The position numbers and the translations under genes are program-made. Positions 1 through 10,700 of a stretch of DNA of 24,973 nt are shown here, in pieces. Positions within the stretch are counted from its first letter, which is position 1; every line of letters starts with the position of its first letter. Where the stretch lies: the NCBI GenBank assembly GCA_024181965.1, contig BQXS01010865.1, forward strand, positions 1 through 24,973, in the 5' to 3' direction. Below the pieces are notes generated by a model, which did not search any database, had not been told where the DNA came from, and saw only the letters and a program-made list of their open reading frames with translations. Source of the DNA: Aduncisulcus paluster (Eukaryota > Fornicata).

Positions 1-1
1 G

Positions 2-2980
2 TATCACGAATTGTCTCAAATATTTGTTCCGTTCATTATTCGAGGTGAAATAGCTGTTTTAATTAGTGTTGGCTTCGATTCGACTCCTGTCAAACTCCCA
101 GACCTTACGTATTGTCTGGGTGTTTGTGTTTATCAGCGTTGTGTTCAATTACTGGAATACAGCAAATATTTACAAAAAGAATCAGATCCAGATGCAGAGA
201 GAATCGAAACTATCGATGAATCGGAACCAATCGCTTCAATACTTCGGAGGGCCTCGCATGAATCGAAGAAGACTTCTTCTCCTTCCAGAGTTCCCAGAGC
301 ATATAAATTCAAAAATAAGGATCAAATTGGGCATATCAACATTGATGGAGTGTCGTACCGAGATATTGAAGTTGTTCAGTGTTTCTCAGAGCTCTCCATA
401 GCTAAACAGTTTATATATGGCATAGAAATAGATTCTGACGAAGCCCCCGAACCAAAAGACCCACAATCTTCACTTTCTGTGCCTGGAAAACGACGTTTCT
501 TCGATAAAACTTCCGATGCGGGTATTATTTCCCCTCCTTCCTCCTCTTCCTCCTCTTCCTCCTCTTCTTCAACTTCATCTGTATTCCCTAACCCATCCCA
601 CAGTACAGTATACTGTACACAGTTCATTCAGTTTATTTCTCTCTCATCCGTGATTTCTTCAGCATATTCGTATTTATTCCCAGATAAATCTGCGTTGTAT
701 GCTCTGCACAGCCTTCAATACTCCCCTTATATCCAATATCAAACAGGTTCCTCCTCCTCATTCCCTCACCATCATCCTCCATCTCTCCCCAGAGCAGTTT
801 ATCCTAGATTTCATGCCACAGGGTTCCAGACTCACCTTTCACAGGGTTCTCAAGGTACAATTGGTGGAACTGTCGTCATAACACACCCAGCATCCGCACC
901 ACACTCATACAATCTCGAGACCAGCTCTCAATCTTCTCTCTCGCTCTCTCCGCCTGTGGGAGATGGGAGTATAGTGCAGCCTCAACCTTCTTCTACAGGT
1001 GCCTCACAGAGCATTGGGAGCATTCCTGGTCATACTCATACAATCTCGAGACCATCTCTCTCTCAACAAATGCTCTCTCAGGCCCCACACAGTGTTCATA
1101 TGTCTGGAATCGTATCGGGACATCAATCAAATGCCTCTGCCTCATCACGTGGAAAAGGACAGTACAGTACAGTATCACAGTCTTCACATCCTCCAACTAT
1201 GTCGTCATATCGTTCAGGTCACCATAATACTGGTAGTCATGCATTGATGTCACCCCCCTTTCCGATTATTGTGAACCCTCCAACTCTTTCTCTTTTGCTT
1301 GTGGATGTTCTTAGGGAGATTCATCTTGTCTTGCCGATATTGTATACTATGTCATCTGCATTGGGTCTCATTGATGAGAGTGTGGGGGCTTCAATCGTTC
1401 TCGGCACTGCCCTATGCATTCGGGTGTGGATGTGTGCCACCAGAGAGAAGAATGAAGCGGAAGAGCGTGCAGCTATTTATGGAGCTTCTTCTCAGGGGTC
1501 TATAAATAGCAGTGGGAGTGGTACTAGTGGGACAAGCATTACTGGCTCTGATGGACAAAGTAGTCAAGCTGTTCCTCAGAGATACCACCATCTCCACCCT
1601 TCTTCACACCCACAGCAGTTCAAGAGAGGTGCTCACATCACGCAGGGTTCATCTATGAGATCAGGGCTTCATCATTTAGGACAAAAGCATGTTCACATGA
1701 AGTATAGTACTTCTTCAGGGAATAATGCGGGAGCTGCATGGCATGGGAGCGGACATGCTTCCGATGGATCATCATCTATTGGTAGACCAATAACGTCTCG
1801 AGATCCTCATTCATCTCATTTTGGTGGTAGCTTTACCAAAGACAAAAAATACTCCCCCTTGGCTTCCTCTTCCTCTTCCTCTTCCTCCTCTTCCTCTTCA
1901 AGTACTATCGGTGGTGGTGGAGTGTCTGCTATGACTTCTGTTGGACATCCTCAGCATTCGATGGGTTCTTATAATACTTCTCAGAGTCTGGATGTGGCGT
2001 GTTCAACGTGTCAGACACGTACAATGGAGGCTTCTCCTTCCATGCGTATTGGAATGGGTGGTTCGATGTCATCTCAATCAACCGATGCACGGAGTCAACA
2101 TCAGATTGATCCCAGACATCAACATTCATTCCGACTATTTCCACAGTCTCACCAACATCCATCACAATACCAGCAGTACTCTCATTTGGTCCATCGTTCC
2201 ACTGGAGCTGGAACTGGAGCTGGAACAGGTCATCCCACTTCCGACAGTCAATTTCCCCATACTTCATCGATTCATACTCATTCTTCACACCAATCACATG
2301 GTACTACTGTGCAACAGCACAGTGCTAAAAATAGTTCGACACAATCTCATATTACTCATGGAACCGGTGCGAGCGCGGGTACGGGTACGGGAGGTAATGG
2401 TGGCCATACTTACTCAGATTCTATTTTTGGAACGTCGTCTGCTGCCAAAGATCTATCAAACCCCCAATCCAAGCCCAATATCTGGAAATATGTTCCATCC
2501 TCGATTCCATTGCTGATGCTTGCGTCAATGTTCACTTCTCCTGTGACTTTAAAACAGGAGTGTGACTATGTTTTGATGATGGAGAGTGATTGCGAGAGCG
2601 TTCAAGATGTTCTCGATCGTATTCCAGCCGATGTAAAGGATATTGCACGTGTTACACCACTCGTCTCAACATTTATTCAGCCAAAAATATTACAACGAAT
2701 CAATGCTCTAATTAAACCATATTGTATTGCTTTGATCAGGGCTCATGAAGTCTATGAAAGCCATCTTAAATTCGCAAATAGCGTTATGGAAGCCAAGAAA
2801 GAGAGTCTTATGGCTTTTATAGATAAAATCCAATCGGGAGCCATGGATGAAGGTGGATTCAGTCAATTCACAACACAACAACAAAGCTTGGGAAGCCAAC
2901 CAAGCGGACATCCTAGGAGTCAAGTATCACAACCCAGATTTTCTCAGCAAACGTATAAATATCAACAAAAGGATAAATAG
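2..2980 (+). CDS. Unidentified Ser/His/Gln-rich low-complexity protein, 5' partial
   Basis: The frame is open from base 2 to the TAG at 2978-2980 (992 residues visible). There is no in-frame ATG before 1070, so the true start lies left of the window or beyond an upstream intron. I do not recognise the family. The first ~165 residues are mixed and charged. Long Ser/His/Gln/Gly-rich stretches follow, with Ser homopolymers near residues 178-191 and 621-634. Near residues 418-475 there is a more hydrophobic segment (PPTLSLLLVDVLREIHLVLP and onward) that could be a buried helical domain or a membrane segment. The last ~150 residues look like a real helical domain (LKQECDYVLMMESDCESVQD, then a Lys/Glu-rich helix) before a Gln/Ser tail. 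The composition suits a disordered regulatory or scaffold protein, but that is only inference. The length of the open frame makes coding likely; the function is unknown. Confidence 0.75.
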   Translation, partial: YHELSQIFVPFIIRGEIAVLISVGFDSTPVKLPDLTYCLGVCVYQRCVQLLEYSKYLQKESDPDAERIETIDESEPIASILRRASHESKKTSSPSRVPRAYKFKNKDQIGHINIDGVSYRDIEVVQCFSELSIAKQFIYGIEIDSDEAPEPKDPQSSLSVPGKRRFFDKTSDAGIISPPSSSSSSSSSSSTSSVFPNPSHSTVYCTQFIQFISLSSVISSAYSYLFPDKSALYALHSLQYSPYIQYQTGSSSSFPHHHPPSLPRAVYPRFHATGFQTHLSQGSQGTIGGTVVITHPASAPHSYNLETSSQSSLSLSPPVGDGSIVQPQPSSTGASQSIGSIPGHTHTISRPSLSQQMLSQAPHSVHMSGIVSGHQSNASASSRGKGQYSTVSQSSHPPTMSSYRSGHHNTGSHALMSPPFPIIVNPPTLSLLLVDVLREIHLVLPILYTMSSALGLIDESVGASIVLGTALCIRVWMCATREKNEAEERAAIYGASSQGSINSSGSGTSGTSITGSDGQSSQAVPQRYHHLHPSSHPQQFKRGAHITQGSSMRSGLHHLGQKHVHMKYSTSSGNNAGAAWHGSGHASDGSSSIGRPITSRDPHSSHFGGSFTKDKKYSPLASSSSSSSSSSSSSTIGGGGVSAMTSVGHPQHSMGSYNTSQSLDVACSTCQTRTMEASPSMRIGMGGSMSSQSTDARSQHQIDPRHQHSFRLFPQSHQHPSQYQQYSHLVHRSTGAGTGAGTGHPTSDSQFPHTSSIHTHSSHQSHGTTVQQHSAKNSSTQSHITHGTGASAGTGTGGNGGHTYSDSIFGTSSAAKDLSNPQSKPNIWKYVPSSIPLLMLASMFTSPVTLKQECDYVLMMESDCESVQDVLDRIPADVKDIARVTPLVSTFIQPKILQRINALIKPYCIALIRAHEVYESHLKFANSVMEAKKESLMAFIDKIQSGAMDEGGFSQFTTQQQSLGSQPSGHPRSQVSQPRFSQQTYKYQQKDK
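533..572 (+). repeat. Imperfect TCC/TCT trinucleotide tract (poly-Ser)
   Basis: A pyrimidine-only run of TCC and TCT codons within the left-edge gene encodes about 12 serines. Mixed synonymous codons suggest it is kept at protein level or is old, not a fresh pure-repeat expansion. Confidence 0.85.
603..618. repeat. 16-bp perfect palindrome inside coding sequence
   Basis: GTACAGTATACTGTAC is its own reverse complement. It lies in the left-edge open frame, just after the first Ser tract. No function can be assigned; a related shorter GTACAGTACAGTA string occurs near 1160. Confidence 0.7.
1863..1903 (+). repeat. Second TCC/TCT trinucleotide tract (poly-Ser)
   Basis: A run of TCC and TCT codons encodes about 13 serines in the left-edge gene, followed by a Gly-rich stretch. 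Same type as the tract at 533-572. Confidence 0.85.
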
Positions 2981-3567
2981 AAATGAGTTCAACTTATGAG
3001 TATTTTTTAAATAATAATCATCACATCACGGCGTAATACCAGTCCATAGATCATAATTAATAAATTTTCCCCTTTCTTACTTGTGGAGTTCTTGTGTTAA
3101 CCCCAGAATTTTTTTAAATATTGAATTTATAACCAAATTCGTATTTTTAATTAACAATAGTTTTTTAAGTCATACTAAAAGCACGAATATATTAATTCAT
3201 TTACATTTTTATTATTGTACCATGACTTAACCATTCCATGGATTTGACTCACCTTATACCCATATGTCTTTTCAAACTCCCTCAAAACCAGCTTCATCAT
3301 CCAGAAGTATGTAATCTTTTTTGCATTTTTGGACAAAATTTTCATTTCCACTTTTGTATTTCTCAATTCTTATCCTTTACGCTATTTTACACATGAAAAT
3401 TTAATTTGTGTGATCATTTTGGAATATAACTAACCACTGTGATTAATATTTTATCCTAATCCTATTATATTTTCAAAAAAATCACCCTAATCAATATTTG
3501 ATATTTTCTTCCAAATCGCTTCCTTATTTTCCTCCTTTTACAAAATTTTTTAGGTTTATTAACTGAT
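2981..3567. other. AT-rich intergenic spacer
   Basis: No gene seen. The sequence is strongly AT-rich with many T runs. A 63-codon minus-strand frame (3175-3366) has no recognisable features and is probably chance. The last bases before the SF-assemblin start are pyrimidine-rich and contain TTTTTTAG just upstream of the ATG, which resembles a 3' splice site, but no upstream exon is visible. Confidence 0.6.
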
Positions 3568-4338
3568 ATGAGAACTATCCCTCTCTCTCCTTCTCTTTCT
3601 AGGCTCTCTGACGTTACTGAAAGATTATCCCAGTTCCAACAGTCTGTCGAGACGGAAATGATGCAAAGACAGAGTCAAGAAGCCAAAAAGTTGCAAGTTG
3701 TCAGGGATGCTGTCACTCATTTGAACAAAGTTATTCAATTGGAAACCAAGCGTCGCCAAGACATGGTCAAGAAGCTTCAGCTATCCCTTGAGACAGAAAT
3801 AGATTCTTCAATCCGTCAACTTCAATCTGATATCCGTCAAATGCATGAGAAGTTTGCTCCTGCTGTTGAAGAAATAGATAAAGATCTCGATGAACTCACT
3901 CATAAATTAAAGACTGAGGAGGAAACTCGGAAAGATCACAGCAGTGAGCAAAAAATTGGAATAAGCAAGGAAATTGAGAATCTTCGTTCTGATCTTGAAG
4001 CCGAGAAGGATGAACGTGAAGTTCGTTACGCATCCATGCAAAGTCAACTTGAGCAAGAGGTCAGTATGTTAAGAGATAAGATGGCCGCCGAGACCACTGA
4101 GCGTGAGGCCGCCATTGTTGCATTTGGAAGAGATTTCGAAACAGATAATGTCACTAAGAATGAAGCCATCCTGAAGAAACACAAACACCTTGATGGAATG
4201 GTATCTTCTCTAAGAGACCAGCTAGAAACAGAGTGTTCAGTCCGCCAAAGAGGAGAGGATCAGATTTGTACAGCCATTGAACAAATTATGGAAAATTTGA
4301 GTGGAGGTGTCATGGTTGTCAGTAGAGGTGGAAGATAA
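3568..4338 (+). CDS. SF-assemblin / beta-giardin family protein
   Basis: SF-assemblins are coiled-coil proteins that polymerise into ~2-nm filaments forming striated microtubule-associated fibres at flagellar basal bodies; beta-giardin of the Giardia ventral disc is a relative. The 256-residue product is close to the usual 250-290. It has a short non-helical head with an SP motif (MRTIPLSPSLSRL), then almost unbroken charged coiled coil from about residue 12 to 245. The core has family-like segments: LSQFQQSVETEMMQRQSQEA, KVIQLETKRRQDMVKKLQ, and repeated E-x-E-R-E blocks (EKDEREVRY, AAETTEREAAIVAF, ETECSVRQRGEDQI). The tail SGGVMVVSRGGR is short and non-helical. The ATG at 3568 is the natural start because it gives the expected head and length. 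Its neighbour is an axonemal dynein, so both adjacent genes serve the flagellar apparatus, although the 386-bp gap argues for separate transcription. Confidence 0.92.
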   Translation: MRTIPLSPSLSRLSDVTERLSQFQQSVETEMMQRQSQEAKKLQVVRDAVTHLNKVIQLETKRRQDMVKKLQLSLETEIDSSIRQLQSDIRQMHEKFAPAVEEIDKDLDELTHKLKTEEETRKDHSSEQKIGISKEIENLRSDLEAEKDEREVRYASMQSQLEQEVSMLRDKMAAETTEREAAIVAFGRDFETDNVTKNEAILKKHKHLDGMVSSLRDQLETECSVRQRGEDQICTAIEQIMENLSGGVMVVSRGGR

Positions 4339-4724
4339 GGGTCTAATATGGATCCATTATATTACAGTATGATTTTCACCATATTGAGGTTCCTGAATTT
4401 TCTTTTTTGCCATCTGTTCCCTTTCAAAATGAAGAATGTCTTCTACAATCGTATATGAAACCTTAACTTGCCTAAATTGTATAAATTTGTACTTTAATAG
4501 AGTAAATAATAGTTTATTTTTCACTTATTACGAATGTAAATTGAAATATCCCGCTACAGAGAAAATTTTGGGTTTCCGCGAAATTGATAAAAATATGCAT
4601 GATTTATCGAATAAAAAATCAATACTGATTTCTAGAAATTTGAAGTTTATTATTTAATGTCCATATAGTTTTGAAATATCAAGATTATTTACTAAGAGCT
4701 AATATTGGCTTTCTTTGTTCAATA
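4339..4724. other. AT-rich spacer between SF-assemblin and dynein
   Basis: No supported gene. An ATG-initiated 73-codon frame (4436-4657) is rich in Asn, Ile, Phe and Tyr, as expected for translated AT-rich DNA, and shows no domain. The dynein promoter presumably lies here, but I see no element I can name. Confidence 0.6.
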
Positions 4725-7700
4725 ATGATCCCATCCAAAGATCTTTGGACGTTGCCAAAACTATCGCAACCGATTCCCAAATCTAGAAAACGTCCACGGA
4801 CAAGGAAGAGTGTTTCAAGAGGCGTTCTTACATCTCGCCCACAAAGAGAAGTTACTAGGAGAATTGGAGCGGCAAATTCATTATTATCAGAATTAAAAAC
4901 ATCTTCTGAAGTCATTGCATATTTTGCAAAAGCGTCTTTGGATGATGCTGTAAAATTTGTTCATCTAGTCCCAGCCCTACCTAGAAGCCACCCATTATTC
5001 AATCCATATGACCTTAAAGTAATTCCTCAGGATCAAATACATAGATATTCCGAATATATGACCATTAGTGTGAAGGGAGTTGTTACAGTTCAGAAAGGAA
5101 AGCCATCTGAAGTCACTCCCCTTCCTCAATGGATATCTGAGGGGTCAATATATGGATCTCTTAGATCGTTATCATATTTTAAACAATTTTTACAAGCCAA
5201 ATATATTCATCGGTGGAGAGCCTTCCTTCGATTCAGAAGGTTCCATAGAAATCGACAATCCATTGAAAATAAGGGATTTTTCTCCCGCCCTCACTTTTTT
5301 AAATGTCTAAAAGTCTGCCATGAAGCCTGTGTTATCCTCAAAGATTTTAGAGGTCTCAAACTTTCCGAGACCAAGCAAACATATGAACACAGTGAATTCA
5401 AGGAAGGTCAATTGCGTGTCCACCTTCGGTTGAAAGAATTGGTTGACAAGACACTATCTGTATTGCATTCCTCCGTCCTCCAAGTGTGTAAGGAAGTTGA
5501 TAGACATGCCCATGTTGCTGAAACCGAAGAAGATCTCAGAATCGCACGCATTGAAGAAGGAGAGGAGGAAGAAGGGATCACAGCAATTGCTTTGAGCATG
5601 AATTTACGCAAACTCAGTATCACAGAGGCCAAGCGTATCGTTGATGTGCGGCGGAAAGGTATTGTTCGTGCAAGAAAAGAGGAAAAAGCTCTGTGCAGTT
5701 TTGTTAGAGTCATTGATACTATGTTTGTTGAGAGTGTTCTTGTAATGCTGAACAACAGTGTTAAATCTTTCCGTGAACACATGGATGTCATTCTGGAGCG
5801 TGGAAAAGTTGGTCTATTCAGTACAAAGTTATCATTTACCCCCCAAGGGTTACGCTTGAAACCAAATGTCCACGAATACACTAAGACTTTTCTGTCTCTC
5901 CTTGACTCTCTCCTTAACAAGATAGATGGTCAAAGCGTCGTCAGAATTCCTCTTTCCGAAGGTCTTAAAACATACATATTGCGAGGAAGTGACACCCTGC
6001 CCACATGTCCACCTGTCAGGACCTTTCTGCAACATATGGAAGTCTACCGTGAAAACAAGGAGGTAGTTGTGAAACAGCTTGAATCTGACTTCAAAAAGGC
6101 TGAAAAAGCATGTGAACAGCTTAGTAATTTCTGGACTATTTATTCACTCGGTGAGGCTTGGAAGTATGACGATTTCATGACGAGTAAGCTTGTCCTCAAT
6201 TCTGATGGAATGTTTGTTCTCAAGGAAGATCCAGAATTGCAAGCAGAGTGGAATCAGCATGTATCTCATTCCCAAAACATTTATGCCACGCATGTTACAG
6301 CTAAATTGGCGAATAATAACGAACACAATGCCCCCTCCGAGACTTCTGAAATGAAATCTGTCATTGCTGCTCTTTCTCTCGCTCCCCCTCCTCTCCCACA
6401 GTCAGGAGTCCCTACTGAAGATATGTTCTTGACTCTTCCGACTCTTCGCCGTTCCCCAGCCGATATTCGGACTGCCTTGGATGTTGCAAAGATTTGGGAA
6501 GTTGAAGTAGAGCGCATGAGGACCAGTCTACATGTAGGGATTATTCAGGTAGACACGAGGAAGCAACGGATTGAGTTCCAACCTATCCCCGATTTGATTA
6601 AGGAAGACTCAATCAAATTGGCACTGAGCATATCTGGAAATCTCTGCGACGTTTGCACAAATGCTCTGAGGATCCATCGTTCAGCCCTTGAAAACAAACC
6701 CTCCAATTTGGCTGATTATGTTACATTTGTCCTCTATGTGAGTGTGTGTGAGAGTGAATTAGTTCGAATTGACGAAGAAATTGAAGAAATTGCTCTATAT
6801 CATGAAGTCGTTGAGGATGTCGGTGCTGAACTCCGCGTGGCTGACCAGACAAAATTGGCATCTTTGCGTGAGGTTCGTGAAGCCACTGCCATCAAGCTTG
6901 AGGACGCCCATTGCTTCATCAAAGAGCGTGCAAGGAAAATGGAAGCCGCTGTCAAACAAACCACTGCAAGTCTCAATGAAGATGTCAAGAGTACTCGAGT
7001 TGAATTAACATCTCCTTTGTTAATTACACCTCAATCCGATGCAGAACAAGTTCTCCAACGACTTGCAACCATCAGAACCAGTGTAACTGACCTTGAGAAA
7101 CGAGCTCTGATTATACAGCATTACCAAGAAACCCTTCAGATATCCCACACGTCAATGGCTCACGTGGAACATCTCAGAGATACCTATAAGACCCGGACAG
7201 AGCTCTGGAAGACTGTACTTTCACTGCAGCAGAAGAAGGATCATTGGTATAACGATGATTTCAGGAAGCTCAATGTGGATCAGGTGGTGAATGATATCCA
7301 GGAACATTATCGGCTCTCTGTGAAATTACAGAGATCTCTGAAAGGAGATGAAGTTGCCAAGACTCTGCGTAACGATTGTGACTATTTCAAACAATTGTCT
7401 TCCTTCATATCTGACCTTGGAAATCCTGCCTTGAGAGATAGGCATTGGGAGAACATCTTTCGACTCGTGGAAGGTGGAGAAGGATTGGCTTCCACTCATT
7501 TCTCGCTCGCTCATTTACTCGAATTGGGGCTTCCATCGTTCAAGTCAGAAATTGCAGATATCTCTGGAATTGCCAGTGGAGAATACAGTCTAATTTTAGC
7601 TCTTGAGAAGATCAGTAGTGGCTGGGAAGATTCTCAATTTGAAATTAAGAAGCATGAACGTGTGGGTCTCAAGGATGAAGCTTATATCCTTGCGACGGTT

Positions 7701-10700
7701 GAGGACATCACTCAACAGCTGGAAGACAATCAGGTGACTCTTCAGACAATGTTTGCATCAAGGTTTATTTCAGGGATCCGAAGTGGAGTCGAGCGTTGGG
7801 AAAAGCTTCTTTCCTTACTGAGTGATATTCTTGATGAGTGGATCGTTGCTCAACGTGGTTGGATGTATCTTGAAGTTATCTTCTCGCAACCAGATATCCA
7901 AAGACAACTCCCCAGAGAAAGCAATGAGTTCCAACAAATTAATTCTGTATGGTTAAGTTCCATGAAGAAAATCCATCTTAATCCACGGGTATTAGATGTT
8001 CTTAAGATTCCTAACCTTTTCAAAACATTTAAAGATGTCAACACAACACTTGAAAGTATTCAGAAACGTCTCGAAGACTATTTAGAAACCAAACGTGTCA
8101 GTTTCCCAAGATTTTACTTCTTATCTAATGACGAATTACTTGAGATCCTGTCCCAAACCACAGACCCACGTGCAGTCCAACCCCATCTTCGGAAATGTTT
8201 CGATAACATTGCCAAAGTTACCTTCACTGAACAAATTCGAGAAAAAGAGGAAGACGATAATAATCTTGGAGCCTCCAGTGGTGGAATTGGACTTGATATT
8301 TCCAGTCGTCTCAAATCTCTCGCCGTCACATCTTCTCCTCGCTTGTCATCCCCAACAGGAGCATCCTCTATCTCATCTCTTGTTCCTCTCCCTCCGGTTG
8401 TCACTGCGCTACATTCATCTGAGGGTGAGTCCGTGCAACTCAGTCGTGCCGTGATCGCCACTGGTCCCGTTGAGTCTTGGCTACTCAGTCTTGAAGCTGG
8501 TATGAGAGAAACTGTAAGACACACGAATTACAGTGCTCTGAATGCCATGTCAAGTGTTGGTGCTGTCGCAGAGTTTGTTGTTCAATGTATTAAGGGTGCT
8601 TCTGAAGACACTCTTGAAGGAAGCTCAAGCGGGACATCTTTCACTTCAAAATCTAGAAAATCCAAGAAAAAACCTCTTCTTGGTCGTTCAACTTCTTCTT
8701 CTCTTTCAAAATCCTCTCTTCCTCCCATTTCACAGCAAGATCGTGAAGCCACATTAACGGGTTCCGTGACATCCCAATCAGATCTGCCTCAGACTAAACA
8801 CGAGTTCTCAAGGGACAAATGGATGTTTGAGCATCCTGGCCAGGCTGTGCTTATGTCTGACCAGTGCATGTGGACGGGTGCCATGGAACAGGCTTTAACA
8901 GCCATTTCCTCAGGTAGAGATGCTAAGGCTATGAAGAAACTATATGGTGCCGTGTGTGATGATATTCAAGGCATGGTTAAGCTCGTGCGTTGTAATTTGA
9001 CAAAGCTTCAACGTCGTGTTGTGAGTACTTTGATGATTATTGGTGTGCATGAAAGAGATGTTACCCAAGCCCTACGTGCAGGTGTGGACAAAGCAAGAAG
9101 TATCAATGCGTTTAGTTGGCAGAAACAACTCAGATTCTATTGGGATAATGAAGCATCTCCGCCCAGAGGAGCTAATAGATCTCACGGCACTCTGTATAAT
9201 CTAATGAAAGGATCTTTGCCGATGGAAGTGAATGGAGAATGTGTTGTGCGTCAAACGAACACTCAGTTGAATTATTGTTACGAATATATCGGTCCAGCAT
9301 CTCGCCTTGTCATTACTCCGCTTACCGATAAGGTGTACATGACTCTGACAACTGCCTTGCATTTCCATCTCGGTGGGTCGCCTCAGGGACCGGCTGGAAC
9401 CGGTAAAACTGAAACTGTTAAAGATCTTGGAAAAGGTCTTAGTGTTATGACCATTGTTACCAATTGTGGAGAAGGTCTGAGTTACAAGGCCATGGGAACT
9501 TTCTTCTCTGGTTTGGCCCAAACTGGTGGATTTGCTTGTTTCGATGAGTTTAACCGTATTCACATTGAAGTTTTGAGTGTTATTGCACAGCAGATCTTGA
9601 CCATCCAACAGGCCATCCAGGCTGAGGAGAGCCATTTCCTGTTCGAAGGCCGTGAAATCTCTCTCAATCCCTCATGTGGTATCTTTATCACGATGAATCC
9701 TGGATATGCCGGTCGTACCGAGCTTCCTGATAATCTGGCTGCACTGTTCAGACCTGTGGCTTGTATGGTCCCTGACTATGCAATGATTGCTGAGATTACT
9801 CTCTTTTCTGAAGGATTTGTAGATGCCAAGAGTCTTGCCAGGAAAATGTCTCAACTCTACAAGCTTTCTTCTGAGCAGTTGAGTCAACAAAAGCATTACG
9901 ATTTTGGTATGCGTGCTGTGAAATCTGTTCTTGTGATGGCTGGGTCTCTAATGCGTGCTGCACCAGATCAACATGAAGACATTACCCTCATTCGTGCCAT
10001 GGTTGACAGTAACGTTCCCAAGTTTCTCAAGGACGATGTTCCTCTATTTTTAGGTATTGTTCAAGATTTGTTCCCCGGAGCTTCGATTCCCCAAGTTGAT
10101 TATGGTCTTCTTGAGAGTGTTATTGTCGATGAGATAAAGAAGAGAAATTTGATACCTTTCCCAGCGTTTGTGAAGAAAGTCTTGCAGTTCTATGAGACTC
10201 ACTGCGTAAGACACGGAGTCATGCTTGTTGGTGAAGCCAGTACTGGAAAAGAAACTGTTAGATCTATTCTTGCATCTTCTTTGACAACCCTGTCGAAGAG
10301 AGACGATGCCGAAGAACTATCTCCACACTACAAAGAAGTGGTGCAACATATTTTGAATCCCAAGGCTCTTTCTCTTCCTGAACTATATGGTGCCTTCAAT
10401 GAAGTTTCCCACGAATGGACAGATGGTCTTATTGCTGCGATCACTCGAATTGTCGTGTCTGCTTCACACAAACGTTCAGACAAACATTACCTTGTATTTG
10501 ATGGTCCTGTGGATGCTCTCTGGATTGAGAACATGAATACTTGTCTGGATGATAACAAATTACTCTGTCTGGCAAATTCTGAGCGTATCAGGCTTCCATC
10601 CACTCTGAATCTATTGTTCCAGGTCGAGGATCTGGCTGTTGCTTCCCCGGCTACTGTTAGTCGATGTGGTATGGTTTTCCTTGGTTATGAACATCTTGGA

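Noticed and set aside
66-401. 111-codon plus-strand frame with a hydrophobic start inside the left-edge gene
   Set aside because: It starts with GTG, not ATG, and overlaps the much longer open frame; the hydrophobic look comes from reading the same DNA in a shifted frame.
3175-3366. 63-codon minus-strand frame in the first spacer
   Set aside because: Short, AT-driven composition, no recognisable motif.
4436-4657. 73-codon ATG frame upstream of the dynein
   Set aside because: Composition is that of translated AT-rich spacer, with no domain and no sign of being a dynein 5' exon.
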